Source of the DNA: an uncultured bacterium
GTDB taxonomy: Bacteria; Bacteroidota; Bacteroidia; Chitinophagales; Chitinophagaceae
DNA: 7,293 nucleotides
Direction of reading: 5' to 3'
NCBI GenBank assembly: GCA_903957405.1
Contig: CAJBPC010000568.1
Location: 1 to 7,293 of the forward strand
Shown: piece after piece, positions 1 through 6,738 of the stretch
Numbering within the stretch: position 1 is the first letter of the stretch
How the letters are laid out: each line of letters starts with the position of its first letter
Program-made: the position numbers and the translations under genes
The notes under the pieces: model-generated
Told to the model about the DNA's origin: nothing
Databases searched by the model: none
Seen by the model: only the letters and a program-made list of their open reading frames with translations

Positions 1-90
1 AGAGGAGGATACAAGTGATGATCAGTTAGGTGTTGTGTGAAGATCCGAATCAAAGCAAAGGGAGGCCAACCGCGTCGGTCGCAGGAATGC

Positions 91-594
91 TCATATTCTT
101 TCCCATACCTGGAAGGAGAAATCGTGCAGATGCTTTTCATCCTTTTTGAAATCCAGACCGGAAACGAGCTTCCATGACCGGATATCGATCTCCTGGAAGA
201 AAACATCCGCTCCCGGAAAAACTTCGTGTACGCGTGTCAGGTAGATGCGGTCGGCGATGGGCATCGCCTGTGCGTAGATCTCACCCCCACCCGCGATGAA
301 CACCTCCTTGCAATGCGTCTCCGCAGCCTTTGCAAGGGCCGCATCCAGAGAAGGCACCACCCATACCTTTTCACTGCCGGGGTCGAACTGCGGCTGACGG
401 CTGATGACGATGTTGAATCGTCCGGGCAGCGGCTCGCCAGCGATGGAGGCATAGGTCTTCCTGCCCATCACGACGGGCATGCCCCATGTGGTGTTCTTGA
501 AGAACTTCATGTCGTTCGGCAGATGCCAGAGCAAGTCGTTCGACATGCCTATCTCATCGGCCAGACCTGCGGCTACGATCAGGGAGATCATCAT
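91..594 (-). CDS. folA: Dihydrofolate reductase
   Basis: This cytoplasmic enzyme reduces dihydrofolate to tetrahydrofolate with NADPH, supplying one-carbon carriers for thymidylate and purine synthesis. The 167 residues match the usual length (E. coli 159). Family motifs appear in order: MISLIVA at the N-terminus, WHLPNDMKFF with the catalytic acid Asp28, MGRKTYASI (43-51) and PLPGRFN (55-61) for cofactor and folate glutamate contacts, the glycine turn AGGGEIY (101-107), and IYLTRVHEVFPGAD near 117-130 with the conserved Thr120. Two ATG codons stand in tandem. The first (592-594) is used here because an AAAGGA ribosome site lies 10 bases upstream; the second aligns with the E. coli start. The start is 26 bases past the thyA stop, so the two genes are almost certainly cotranscribed. 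The function is secure from the sequence; the choice between the two Met codons is not. Confidence 0.97.
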   Translation of the reverse strand: MMISLIVAAGLADEIGMSNDLLWHLPNDMKFFKNTTWGMPVVMGRKTYASIAGEPLPGRFNIVISRQPQFDPGSEKVWVVPSLDAALAKAAETHCKEVFIAGGGEIYAQAMPIADRIYLTRVHEVFPGADVFFQEIDIRSWKLVSGLDFKKDEKHLHDFSFQVWERI

Positions 595-620
595 CTTTTG
601 TATTTCCTTTAGGAATCTCG

Positions 621-1415
621 TCAGACCGCCACGGGGGCTTTGATGCCCGGGTGGCTCTGATAGTTTTCCAATGTAAAATCCTCAAATTTGAAAGCGAAGA
701 TATCCGTTACATCCGGATTCAACGTCATTGTCGGCAGGGCGTAAGGTTTCCGTGTCAGCTGCAGCCTGGCCTGATCCAGATGGTTGCTGTACAGGTGCAC
801 ATCCCCGAATGTATGCACGAAATCCCCCGGCTTCAACCCGCACACCTGAGCGACCATCATCGTCAGCAGCGCGTAGGATGCGATGTTGAACGGCACGCCG
901 AGGAACACATCCGCCGACCGCTGGTAGAGCTGGCAGGAGAGTTTTCCGTCTGCCACATAGAACTGGAACAGGCTGTGACAGGGCATGAGCGCCATGGCAG
1001 GGAGGTCCGCCACATTCCATGCACTGATGATGAGCCGGCGGCTGTCAGGTGTTTTTTTGATCTGATCGATCAGATCACTGACCTGGTCGATGGCTTTGCC
1101 ATCAGCCCCTTGCCATGACCGCCATTGCTTACCGTATACCGGACCGAGTTCGCCATCCGCATCCGCCCATTCGTCCCATATGCTGACACCGTTCTCCTTC
1201 AGATAGCGAATATTGGTCTCCCCTTTCAGAAACCAAAGCAATTCGTGTATGATGCTGCGCAGGTGCACCTTCTTGGTGGTCACGAGCGGAAATCCTTCTG
1301 ACAGGTCGAACCGCAGCTGATATCCGAATACGCTCAGCGTGCCGGTGCCTGTCCGGTCGCCTTTTACGGCACCCTTGTCGAGGATGTGTTGTAATAAGTC
1401 TAAATACGCCTGCAT
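621..1415 (-). CDS. thyA: Thymidylate synthase
   Basis: It converts dUMP and methylene-tetrahydrofolate to dTMP and dihydrofolate in the cytoplasm. The 264 residues equal the E. coli enzyme in length and appear to align without gaps. Visible landmarks are the dUMP phosphate arginine in GDRTGTGTLS (Arg21), FPLVTTKK, IIHELLWFLKG, GPVYGKQWR, PDSRR (Arg126/127), the catalytic cysteine in MPCHSLFQFY (Cys146), QLYQRSADVFLG (Arg166, Ser167, Asp169), PFNIASY with Asn177, HLYSNH (His207, Tyr209), and the C-terminal closing tail GIKAPVAV. An in-frame ATG at 1446-1448 would add 11 residues (MDLSIFFNLHL). I chose the ATG at 1413-1415 because MQAYLDLLQ coincides with the family N-terminus. No good Shine-Dalgarno precedes either start, which is ordinary in Bacteroidota. 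It is the first gene of the thyA-folA operon; the dihydrofolate it releases is the FolA substrate. Confidence 0.98.
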   Translation of the reverse strand: MQAYLDLLQHILDKGAVKGDRTGTGTLSVFGYQLRFDLSEGFPLVTTKKVHLRSIIHELLWFLKGETNIRYLKENGVSIWDEWADADGELGPVYGKQWRSWQGADGKAIDQVSDLIDQIKKTPDSRRLIISAWNVADLPAMALMPCHSLFQFYVADGKLSCQLYQRSADVFLGVPFNIASYALLTMMVAQVCGLKPGDFVHTFGDVHLYSNHLDQARLQLTRKPYALPTMTLNPDVTDIFAFKFEDFTLENYQSHPGIKAPVAV

Positions 1416-1493
1416 GAGATGCAAATTAAAAAAAATCGACAAGTCCATGACCCATCATTTCATGAATGGTGAAATAGATGGGAAGAGGCTTCA

Positions 1494-1501
1494 CAAAAGT
1501 A
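1494..1501 (-). promoter_or_regulatory. Candidate -7 element for thyA-folA
   Basis: On the minus strand the bases read TACTTTTG, a full match to the Bacteroidota -7 consensus TAnnTTTG. It would place transcription start near 1487, about 70 bases before the thyA ATG. I do not see a convincing TTTG -33 box at the expected distance upstream, so an eight-base chance match is possible. It also lies just outside the proposed start of the decayed gene on the other strand. Confidence 0.25.
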
Positions 1502-1509
1502 TATGGAAC

Positions 1510-2010
1510 ATGGAAGCCACAGAAGGCCCATGTGAGGATTGTATCTTTCAACTGAATGAGCCAAATGCAACTGCAGATGCAGGTACTGACAGAAGAACCA
1601 TATCACCTTCACTTTACAGAGGATGTCAAGGGGACAAGTCACGCAATTGTTCCAAAACCGACGCAGTGCCGCCTCCCTTGAAAAGCCATCATCTGCGGAA
1701 TTTGCATTGATCCAAAATCCTGAAAAAACTACACAGGTTTCTATCGAACGCTATATCCTTTAGACTGGAAGTAAGTGGAGACTGTTCACGGCACCCCATA
1801 ATGACATTGTCTTGAACAAAAATTGGCAGGATGCAACGACAGGGATAGGACAATACCCTCTTCCTGTAAAAAGCAAAACGTATTCACTACACGTCGTCAA
1901 CGATCAACAGTCATATCTTCAATTGATTCGCTGACCCATGCATAAACCCTACACATCGACACAGCCATCATGGATGTTAAAAAATACTGTCCAGTGACCT
2001 AAAAGAATTT
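1510..2010 (+). pseudogene. Decayed RhuM-family gene remnant (tentative)
   Basis: No intact frame exists here, but pieces in different frames follow the order of RhuM family proteins (named after the Salmonella virulence protein RhuM; members start with a helix-turn-helix-like domain and in Bacteroidota often end in a phospholipase-D-like domain). From ATG 1510 the frame gives IFQLNEP (1543-1563), like the family opening IVLYQPNE. The next frame gives LQMQVLTEE (1571-1597), like LEVRLEDET. The third gives VTQLFQNRRS (1638-1667), like MAQLFQRNRS, then AEFALIQN (1695-1718) and VSIERYIL (1737-1760), like AKFATVQ and IEYYNLD, ending at TAG 1761. Near the far end, HIDTAIMDVKKYC (1952-1990) recalls the HIGASLKDLGKKW stretch of the C-terminal domain. 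If right, the middle is deleted and at least two frameshifts and a stop are present. The alignment is from memory, and chance or noncoding sequence remains possible. Confidence 0.38.
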
Positions 2011-2184
2011 TAGAACATGGAGATCAAAAGGCATGGGTCCCATTGAAAAAGAAAATATACAAAGCTTGACAACCTCGCGAAAAACATTGCCATCAAACAG
2101 CAAGGATCAGTATACGGAGAAAAAAAATATAGATTAAAGCCTCACCATGATATGATTGCAAAATAAAAACATTCAAATCCCGCC
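2011..2184. other. AT-rich intergenic stretch, no gene seen
   Basis: Together with the remnant before it, this makes up the gap of about 790 bases between thyA and the ATPase gene. I see no open frame with family motifs, no tRNA-like T-arm, no direct repeats of array type and no insertion-sequence ends. A short open stretch, EHGDQKAWVPLKKKIYKA, runs from about 2014 to a TGA near 2069. It has no recognised relatives and is too short to call. The base composition is visibly richer in A and T than the flanking genes. Confidence 0.6.
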
Positions 2185-2224
2185 GTCGGCCCTGCGGTGA
2201 TCGACCACTCATCGCAGGGCCGAC
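2185..2224 (-). terminator. Hairpin over the ATPase gene stop codon, likely terminator
   Basis: The arm GTCGGCCCTGCG (2185-2196) is exactly complementary to CGCAGGGCCGAC (2213-2224). Four further pairs (GTGA with TCAT, one of them G-U) extend it to a 16-pair stem with an 8-base loop at 2201-2208. The gene's TGA stop (2209-2211) lies inside the stem. On the minus strand a T-rich run (GTTTTTATTTTG) follows, but only about 14 bases beyond the stem, so it is an imperfect intrinsic terminator. It could also act as a 3' stabilising structure. Confidence 0.65.
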
Positions 2225-3657
2225 AGCGATAACTCCACCCGCTTCGTCACACAGGCGGGGATATCGGCCTCATAGTGGCTGACATACAAAAGGGTCTTCC
2301 CGAGATGCTGACAGATAGCATTCACGAGTGCGTTGAAACGCATGGTGGCATCCTCATCAAGGCCCTGGCAGGGCTCGTCGAGGATGAGCATCGGCGGATC
2401 CTTCACCAATGCCCTCGTGAGCAGGATGCGGCGCTGTTCGCCGTCGGAGAGCGTATGGAAAGACCGATGCGTAAACCTCTCCACCTGCATGACGTCCATC
2501 CAGCGCTGCACGATCACACGCTGCAGGTCGGTGAGCTTGCGGAACAACCCGATCGTATCGAAAAGCCCGGATGCGACGATGTCGAAACAGTTCCCCGATG
2601 CCTCAAAATAATGATGAAGCTCCGGAGACACATGCCCGATCATCCGCTTGATGTCCCATATGCTCTCTCCACTGCCCTTACGCCTGTCGAAGAGCCATAC
2701 ATCCCGCGCGAATGCCTGTGGATTGTCGCCGTTGATGAGGCTCAGCAGGGTAGACTTCCCCGAGCCGTTGGGACCCGCGACATGCCAGCATTCACCCTTT
2801 CTGACTTCCCAGTTGAACCCTTCGAGGATCTTCCTTTCGCCGTATGCCACATGCACATCTTTCATCCTGACCGCAACGGAGAAATCCGGATGCGTGTAAG
2901 CGGCGGGAATACTCCTAAGGGCATCGGGATCCATTATATCGGTTACTCGTGTACGTGAGTCATCACGGACGCGCTGATGAACCTTCTTCATGATGACGGG
3001 AGACATGCAACCCTTATCCAGTGATGCCACGTGCGTGATACAGGAGGGCAGGTCGCCCAGCCCGGTGAACAGCATGATTTTTTTTCCTGACAGGGTAAGT
3101 TTCTCCAACACGGCATCGAGGCTTTTTCGGGCATCCGCATCGAGGCCGACGTAAGGATTGTCCAGCAACATCCATTCCGCCTCTTCAAGCACGGCCTTCA
3201 TCAACTGGAAACGCTTGTGTTCGCCGTTCGACAGCTGGATGAGGGGGGATTTCAGCACATGCGATATCCCGAATTCGTCGAGCAGTCGTTTCATTGCAGG
3301 CTCCGCGGCACCCGTCCGGTACAGCTCATATTCCACAGTGTGCGCATCTTCTGCGTCAAAGGAGTTAAACCGTTGCTGGTAGTAGAATGAGGATATGTTG
3401 GAGCGATTGGTGAAGCGGTGCTGGCGGGTGATCACAGACATGCGGGGACGCCGGTCATGTCCGCTGAAAGCGACCGTTCCCGAATGATATATCCGGCCCG
3501 CGAGGGCTTGTATCAGTGTCGTCTTCCCGCTACCCATGGCACCAACGACGGCAATTGTCTCTCCACTGCGGATGACGAAGGAGAGGTCCTGCAATATCGG
3601 CTGGTTGTTAAGCCTTACGGAGAGGCGGTCCACTTCGAGTACGGATTCATGCATCAT
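2209..3657 (-). CDS. modF: ModF/PhrA-like protein with two ABC ATPase domains
   Basis: A 482-residue soluble protein with two fused ABC ATPase domains and no membrane segments. Length, domain layout and the second half (GPNGSGKSTLLSLINGDNPQ, then RRKGSGESIWDIK) closely resemble E. coli ModF (490 residues), a protein linked to molybdate transport whose exact job is unclear. Domain 1: Walker A GAMGSGKTT (39-47), signature LSNGE (142-146), Walker B MLLDN (163-167). The catalytic Glu is Asn167 and no switch histidine is visible around 195-202 (LFTGLGD). Domain 2: Walker A 295-303, signature LSDGE (403-407), Walker B LILDE with Glu428, His461 in YVSHYE. One site is therefore probably weak in hydrolysis. 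No modABC transporter genes are adjacent, so a molybdate role is inferred from similarity only. Tandem ATGs at 3657/3654 make the start uncertain by one residue; the ribosome site is poor. Confidence 0.85.
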   Translation of the reverse strand: MMHESVLEVDRLSVRLNNQPILQDLSFVIRSGETIAVVGAMGSGKTTLIQALAGRIYHSGTVAFSGHDRRPRMSVITRQHRFTNRSNISSFYYQQRFNSFDAEDAHTVEYELYRTGAAEPAMKRLLDEFGISHVLKSPLIQLSNGEHKRFQLMKAVLEEAEWMLLDNPYVGLDADARKSLDAVLEKLTLSGKKIMLFTGLGDLPSCITHVASLDKGCMSPVIMKKVHQRVRDDSRTRVTDIMDPDALRSIPAAYTHPDFSVAVRMKDVHVAYGERKILEGFNWEVRKGECWHVAGPNGSGKSTLLSLINGDNPQAFARDVWLFDRRKGSGESIWDIKRMIGHVSPELHHYFEASGNCFDIVASGLFDTIGLFRKLTDLQRVIVQRWMDVMQVERFTHRSFHTLSDGEQRRILLTRALVKDPPMLILDEPCQGLDEDATMRFNALVNAICQHLGKTLLYVSHYEADIPACVTKRVELSLSALR

Positions 3658-3673
3658 GATACTTTTTTGTCAT

Positions 3674-3759
3674 CCCCTCGGGGATTCCGTCAACACCCTC
3701 GAGGGGCGGAATCTGAACAAAAAAACTGGATTCCGGTTTTTGTTGAGCGGCAACTGCCG
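3674..3759. promoter_or_regulatory. Cluster of nested inverted repeats in the divergent intergenic region
   Basis: The gap between two divergent genes (3658-3801) must hold both promoters. It contains CCCCTCGGGG (3674-3683), the perfect palindrome CCCTCGAGGG (3696-3705), GGATTCCG twice (3682-3689 and 3728-3735) with an inverted copy CGGAATC between them (3707-3713), and CGGCA/TGCCG around two bases (3748-3759). The inverted copy can pair with either flanking copy, giving two mutually exclusive hairpins. The downstream hairpin is followed by TTTTT (3737-3741) on the plus strand. This could be operator sites or an attenuator-like leader. No full TAnnTTTG element is visible on either strand of this gap. 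Confidence 0.4.
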
Positions 3760-3801
3760 GGGATGAATTTCCATTAATTTCACCATATAAAACCGTTAAA
3801 G

Positions 3802-6645
3802 ATGCTACAGAAAAGTGTTTCATTGATCACCGGACTGACCGTCATCCTGATGCAGTCAGCCTTTTCCCAGGCGAAACTCGTGGAAAAGGTCACCAGAAAA
3901 GGCGATGAGATCATCATCCCTTATGAAAAATACGTTCTTTCCAACGGCCTCACACTGGTCGTTCACGAAGACCATAGCGACCCGATCGTGCACGTGGACG
4001 TCACCTACCATGTCGGCAGTGCCCGGGAGGAGATCGGCAAAAGCGGATTTGCGCATTTCTTTGAGCACATGATGTTCCAGGGAAGCGATAACGTCCAAAA
4101 AGGCGAGCATTTCAAAGTCATCACCGAAGCGGGCGGTACGCTCAACGGCACCACGAACCGTGATCGCACCAACTATTTCGAGACGGTCCCCAGCAATCAG
4201 CTGGAGAAGATGCTCTGGCTGGAATCCGACCGGATGGGCTATCTGCTCGATGCCGTCACACAAGAAAAATTCGAAAACCAGCGCAGCACCGTGAAGAACG
4301 AGAGGGGACAGAACTACGACAACCGCCCCTACGGACTCGCAGCGGAATACGCATCCCGTAATTTATACCCATACGGGCATCCTTACAGCTGGCTGACCAT
4401 TGGATATGTGGAAGACCTCAACCGCGTCAATGTCGATGACCTGAAGAACTTCTTCCTCCGCTGGTACGGACCGAATAACGCAACCCTCACCGTCGGCGGA
4501 GATGTAAATACAGCGGAAGTGATCAAACTGGCTGAGAAATATTTCGGCAGCATTCCAAAGGGACCCGCCGTGGAAAAGACAGTCCTCCCACCTGTAAAAC
4601 TGGAAGCCAACCGGTATGCGTCTTACGTCGACAACTACGCTCGCATCCCGCTGCTGATCAAGGCATACCCCACCGTTCCCGACTACCACAAAGACATGGC
4701 GGCGCTTTCATGCCTGGCACAGATCCTGGGACAGGGAAAGAACTCCATCCTCTACCAGGAGCTGGTGAAGACTCAGAAAGTGCTGCAGGCGAATGCCGGC
4801 AGCCAGCTCTCCGAACTCGCAGGGGAGTTCAGCATACAGCTGGTCCCGTTCCCCGGCAAGACGCTGGCGCAATTAGACAGCATGTATGCGGAAGTGCTGA
4901 AGGTTTTCGAGAAAAGAGGCGTCACCGATGAAGATATCGAACGCTTCAAGGGCGGCATCGAATCTCAGTACGTCAGCAGGCTGCAGAGTGTTTCAGGTAA
5001 GGTTTCGCAGCTCGCGGCTTTCCAGACCTTCACCGGAACGCCAAACCAGATCGGCATCCAGCTCAACCAATACCTCGCAGTCACAAAAGAAGACGTCATG
5101 CGGGTGTTCGGCACCTATGTCAAGGGAAAACCATCCGTCAGCATCAGCGTCTTGCCCAAAGGCCAGGAAAAAATGATCGCCACGGCGGATAACTACAAGA
5201 TCGACGAGTCTTCCTACAAAGCCCCTTCTTATGGATACGGCGGACTGACCTACAAAAAGGCGAAGGATGATTTCGACAGAAGCAAAGTGCCCGGCAACGG
5301 CCCCAACCCGGTCGTCAAAGTGCCTCCTTTCTGGACGGTCAACAAACCCAATGGCATCAGCATGATCGGCACGCAGAACGACGAAGTCCCCACAGTGACC
5401 TTGTTCATCACCATCCCCGGTGGCCATTTGGCCCAGGCAAAAAATCCTTCGAAGATCGGCCTGGCCTCCCTTGCCACGGAGATGATGAATGATGACACCA
5501 AAAACTACACTGCAGAACAAATGGCCGTCGAACTGCAGAAACTGGGCAGTTCCATCTCCGTCTCCAGCGGCTTCGACGGCATAAGCTTCACGTTGCTGAC
5601 GCTGAAGAAAAACCTTGTGCCAACCCTTGCGCTGCTGGAAGAACGCATGTTCCATCCGAAGTTCACGCAGGAAACCTTCAGCCGGCTGCAGAAGCAGGCC
5701 CTCGAAAACTTCAAACAGCAGAAGTCACAGCCCGCCGCCGTGGCCAGTATCGTATGGGACAAGATCAACTATGGCACAGACAACATCCTCGGCATGAGTG
5801 AGGATGGAACCGAAGAGACGGTGAAGAATCTGACACTCGCAGACGTCCAACAGTATTACGACAACTACATGACCTCGCAAGGCACCAAGGTCGTTGTCGT
5901 GGGCGACATCGCAAAGGCAGACATCACACCGAAGCTGGCCTTCCTAGATAAGCTCCCGAACCGGAAGATCGAGCTGCAAAAGCCGGGTGCGGCACCGCTC
6001 GTCGACAAGACGAAGATCTATCTCGTTGATGTGCCCAAGGCCGCGCAGACGGAGTTCCGGGTAGGAACGGTTAACGGACTGAAATATGACGCGACGGGAG
6101 AATACTATCGTGCCAATCTGATGAACTACCCACTGGGAGGTTCATTCAACAGCATCCTGAACTACAACCTGCGGGAGACAAAGGGATGGACCTATGGCGC
6201 CCGTTCAGGATTTTCAGGCAACAAGTACACCGGTACATTCACCTTCAGCTCAGGTATCCGTGCAGATGCCACTGACAGTGCGCTGCACGACATCATGCGC
6301 GACCTGAAAGCATATGCCGTGAACGGAGTGAAGGAGGACGATCTGGCTTTCACGAAAAAAGCCATCGGTCAGAGGGATGCGCTGCAGTATGAAACCGGCA
6401 TCCAAAAAGCGAATTTCATCAGCCGCATCCTGGAGTACGGTCTTCCGAAGGACTTCGTGGAGAAGCAGAACAAGATCCTCGGAAGCATGACCAAACAGGA
6501 GGTCGATGCGCTGGCAAAGAAGTGGATCGATGCGGACAGGATGAACATCCTGCTCGTCGGCGACAAAGCGAAGATCCTGCCGGGTTTGAAGAAATTTGGG
6601 TATGAGATCATTGAACTCGACTCCGACGGCAAGCTGAAAAAATAA
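3802..6645 (+). CDS. Exported M16-family zinc metallopeptidase, fused two-half form
   Basis: A 947-residue insulinase/pitrilysin-family protease. Residues 1 to about 24 form a signal peptide (Lys4, hydrophobic core, AFSQA end). It lacks a lipobox cysteine, so it is probably periplasmic. The N-terminal half carries the inverted zinc motif HFFEH (85-89): His85 and His89 as ligands, Glu88 as base, and the third ligand most likely Glu167 in NERGQ, at the family's usual distance. The C-terminal half repeats the fold without metal ligands: GLASLATEMM (553-562) sits where HxxEH would be. It keeps the Arg/Tyr motif (Arg791, Tyr798 in RETKGWTYGARS) that completes the active site across halves in this family. 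M16 enzymes close around unfolded peptides and small proteins and degrade them; the substrate here is unknown. The start is at ATG 3802, directly before the signal peptide, with only an A-rich leader as ribosome site. It is divergent from the ATPase gene. Confidence 0.94.
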   Translation: MLQKSVSLITGLTVILMQSAFSQAKLVEKVTRKGDEIIIPYEKYVLSNGLTLVVHEDHSDPIVHVDVTYHVGSAREEIGKSGFAHFFEHMMFQGSDNVQKGEHFKVITEAGGTLNGTTNRDRTNYFETVPSNQLEKMLWLESDRMGYLLDAVTQEKFENQRSTVKNERGQNYDNRPYGLAAEYASRNLYPYGHPYSWLTIGYVEDLNRVNVDDLKNFFLRWYGPNNATLTVGGDVNTAEVIKLAEKYFGSIPKGPAVEKTVLPPVKLEANRYASYVDNYARIPLLIKAYPTVPDYHKDMAALSCLAQILGQGKNSILYQELVKTQKVLQANAGSQLSELAGEFSIQLVPFPGKTLAQLDSMYAEVLKVFEKRGVTDEDIERFKGGIESQYVSRLQSVSGKVSQLAAFQTFTGTPNQIGIQLNQYLAVTKEDVMRVFGTYVKGKPSVSISVLPKGQEKMIATADNYKIDESSYKAPSYGYGGLTYKKAKDDFDRSKVPGNGPNPVVKVPPFWTVNKPNGISMIGTQNDEVPTVTLFITIPGGHLAQAKNPSKIGLASLATEMMNDDTKNYTAEQMAVELQKLGSSISVSSGFDGISFTLLTLKKNLVPTLALLEERMFHPKFTQETFSRLQKQALENFKQQKSQPAAVASIVWDKINYGTDNILGMSEDGTEETVKNLTLADVQQYYDNYMTSQGTKVVVVGDIAKADITPKLAFLDKLPNRKIELQKPGAAPLVDKTKIYLVDVPKAAQTEFRVGTVNGLKYDATGEYYRANLMNYPLGGSFNSILNYNLRETKGWTYGARSGFSGNKYTGTFTFSSGIRADATDSALHDIMRDLKAYAVNGVKEDDLAFTKKAIGQRDALQYETGIQKANFISRILEYGLPKDFVEKQNKILGSMTKQEVDALAKKWIDADRMNILLVGDKAKILPGLKKFGYEIIELDSDGKLKK

Positions 6646-6651
6646 ATATGA

Positions 6652-6737
6652 ATCTGCGGATCCCCTGTGCGTCCGTGCTCCCGCCCATGCAACTCTGCAA
6701 CGGTGGAAGCAGGGAAGGCACAGGGGGACCCGCAGAT
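6652..6737. terminator. Long imperfect inverted repeat between convergent genes
   Basis: ATCTGCGGATCCCCTGTGC (6652-6670) and the run from 6718 to 6737 (GCACAGGGGGACCCGCAGAT) are complementary apart from one mismatch and one extra base, separated by 47 bases. The repeat begins 6 bases after the protease stop and ends 1 base before the phosphatase stop, so it fills the gap between convergent genes. On the minus strand it is followed by a T-rich run (ATTTATTTTTTC), favouring termination of the phosphatase transcript. The plus side has only a weak T run, so termination there is less certain. Confidence 0.65.
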
Positions 6738-6738
6738 A

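Noticed and set aside
1..40. AGGAGG near the left edge followed by GTG and ATG codons, resembling a ribosome site and start; also short open 3' ends on the plus strand.
   Set aside because: The ATG frame stops after three codons. The open ends at the edge (5 and 12 codons) are too short to identify a gene entering from the left.
66..78. Weak hairpin downstream of folA (CCGAC/GTTGG on the minus strand) with a few T bases after it.
   Set aside because: Only five pairs including a G-U and no continuous T run; not enough to call a terminator.
226..612. A 128-codon open frame on the plus strand opposite folA.
   Set aside because: It lies antisense to a clear dihydrofolate reductase and has no family motifs; it is a by-product of GC-rich codon use.
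1460..1642. A 60-codon minus-strand open frame in the thyA upstream gap.
   Set aside because: It has no recognisable motif and overlaps both the proposed thyA promoter and the RhuM-like pieces on the other strand.
1449..2208. Search for tRNA, CRISPR repeats, insertion sequence ends or an attachment site in the long gap.
   Set aside because: I found no T-arm motif, no regularly spaced repeats, and no terminal inverted repeats with target duplication.
2275..2958. A 227-codon open frame on the plus strand opposite the ModF-like gene.
   Set aside because: It is antisense to well-conserved ATPase motifs, has no recognisable domain, and is explained by the coding bias of the other strand.
4993..5655. 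A 220-codon open frame on the minus strand inside the M16 protease gene.
   Set aside because: It is antisense to the protease, with low-complexity composition and no motif; the protease frame is continuous and conserved throughout.
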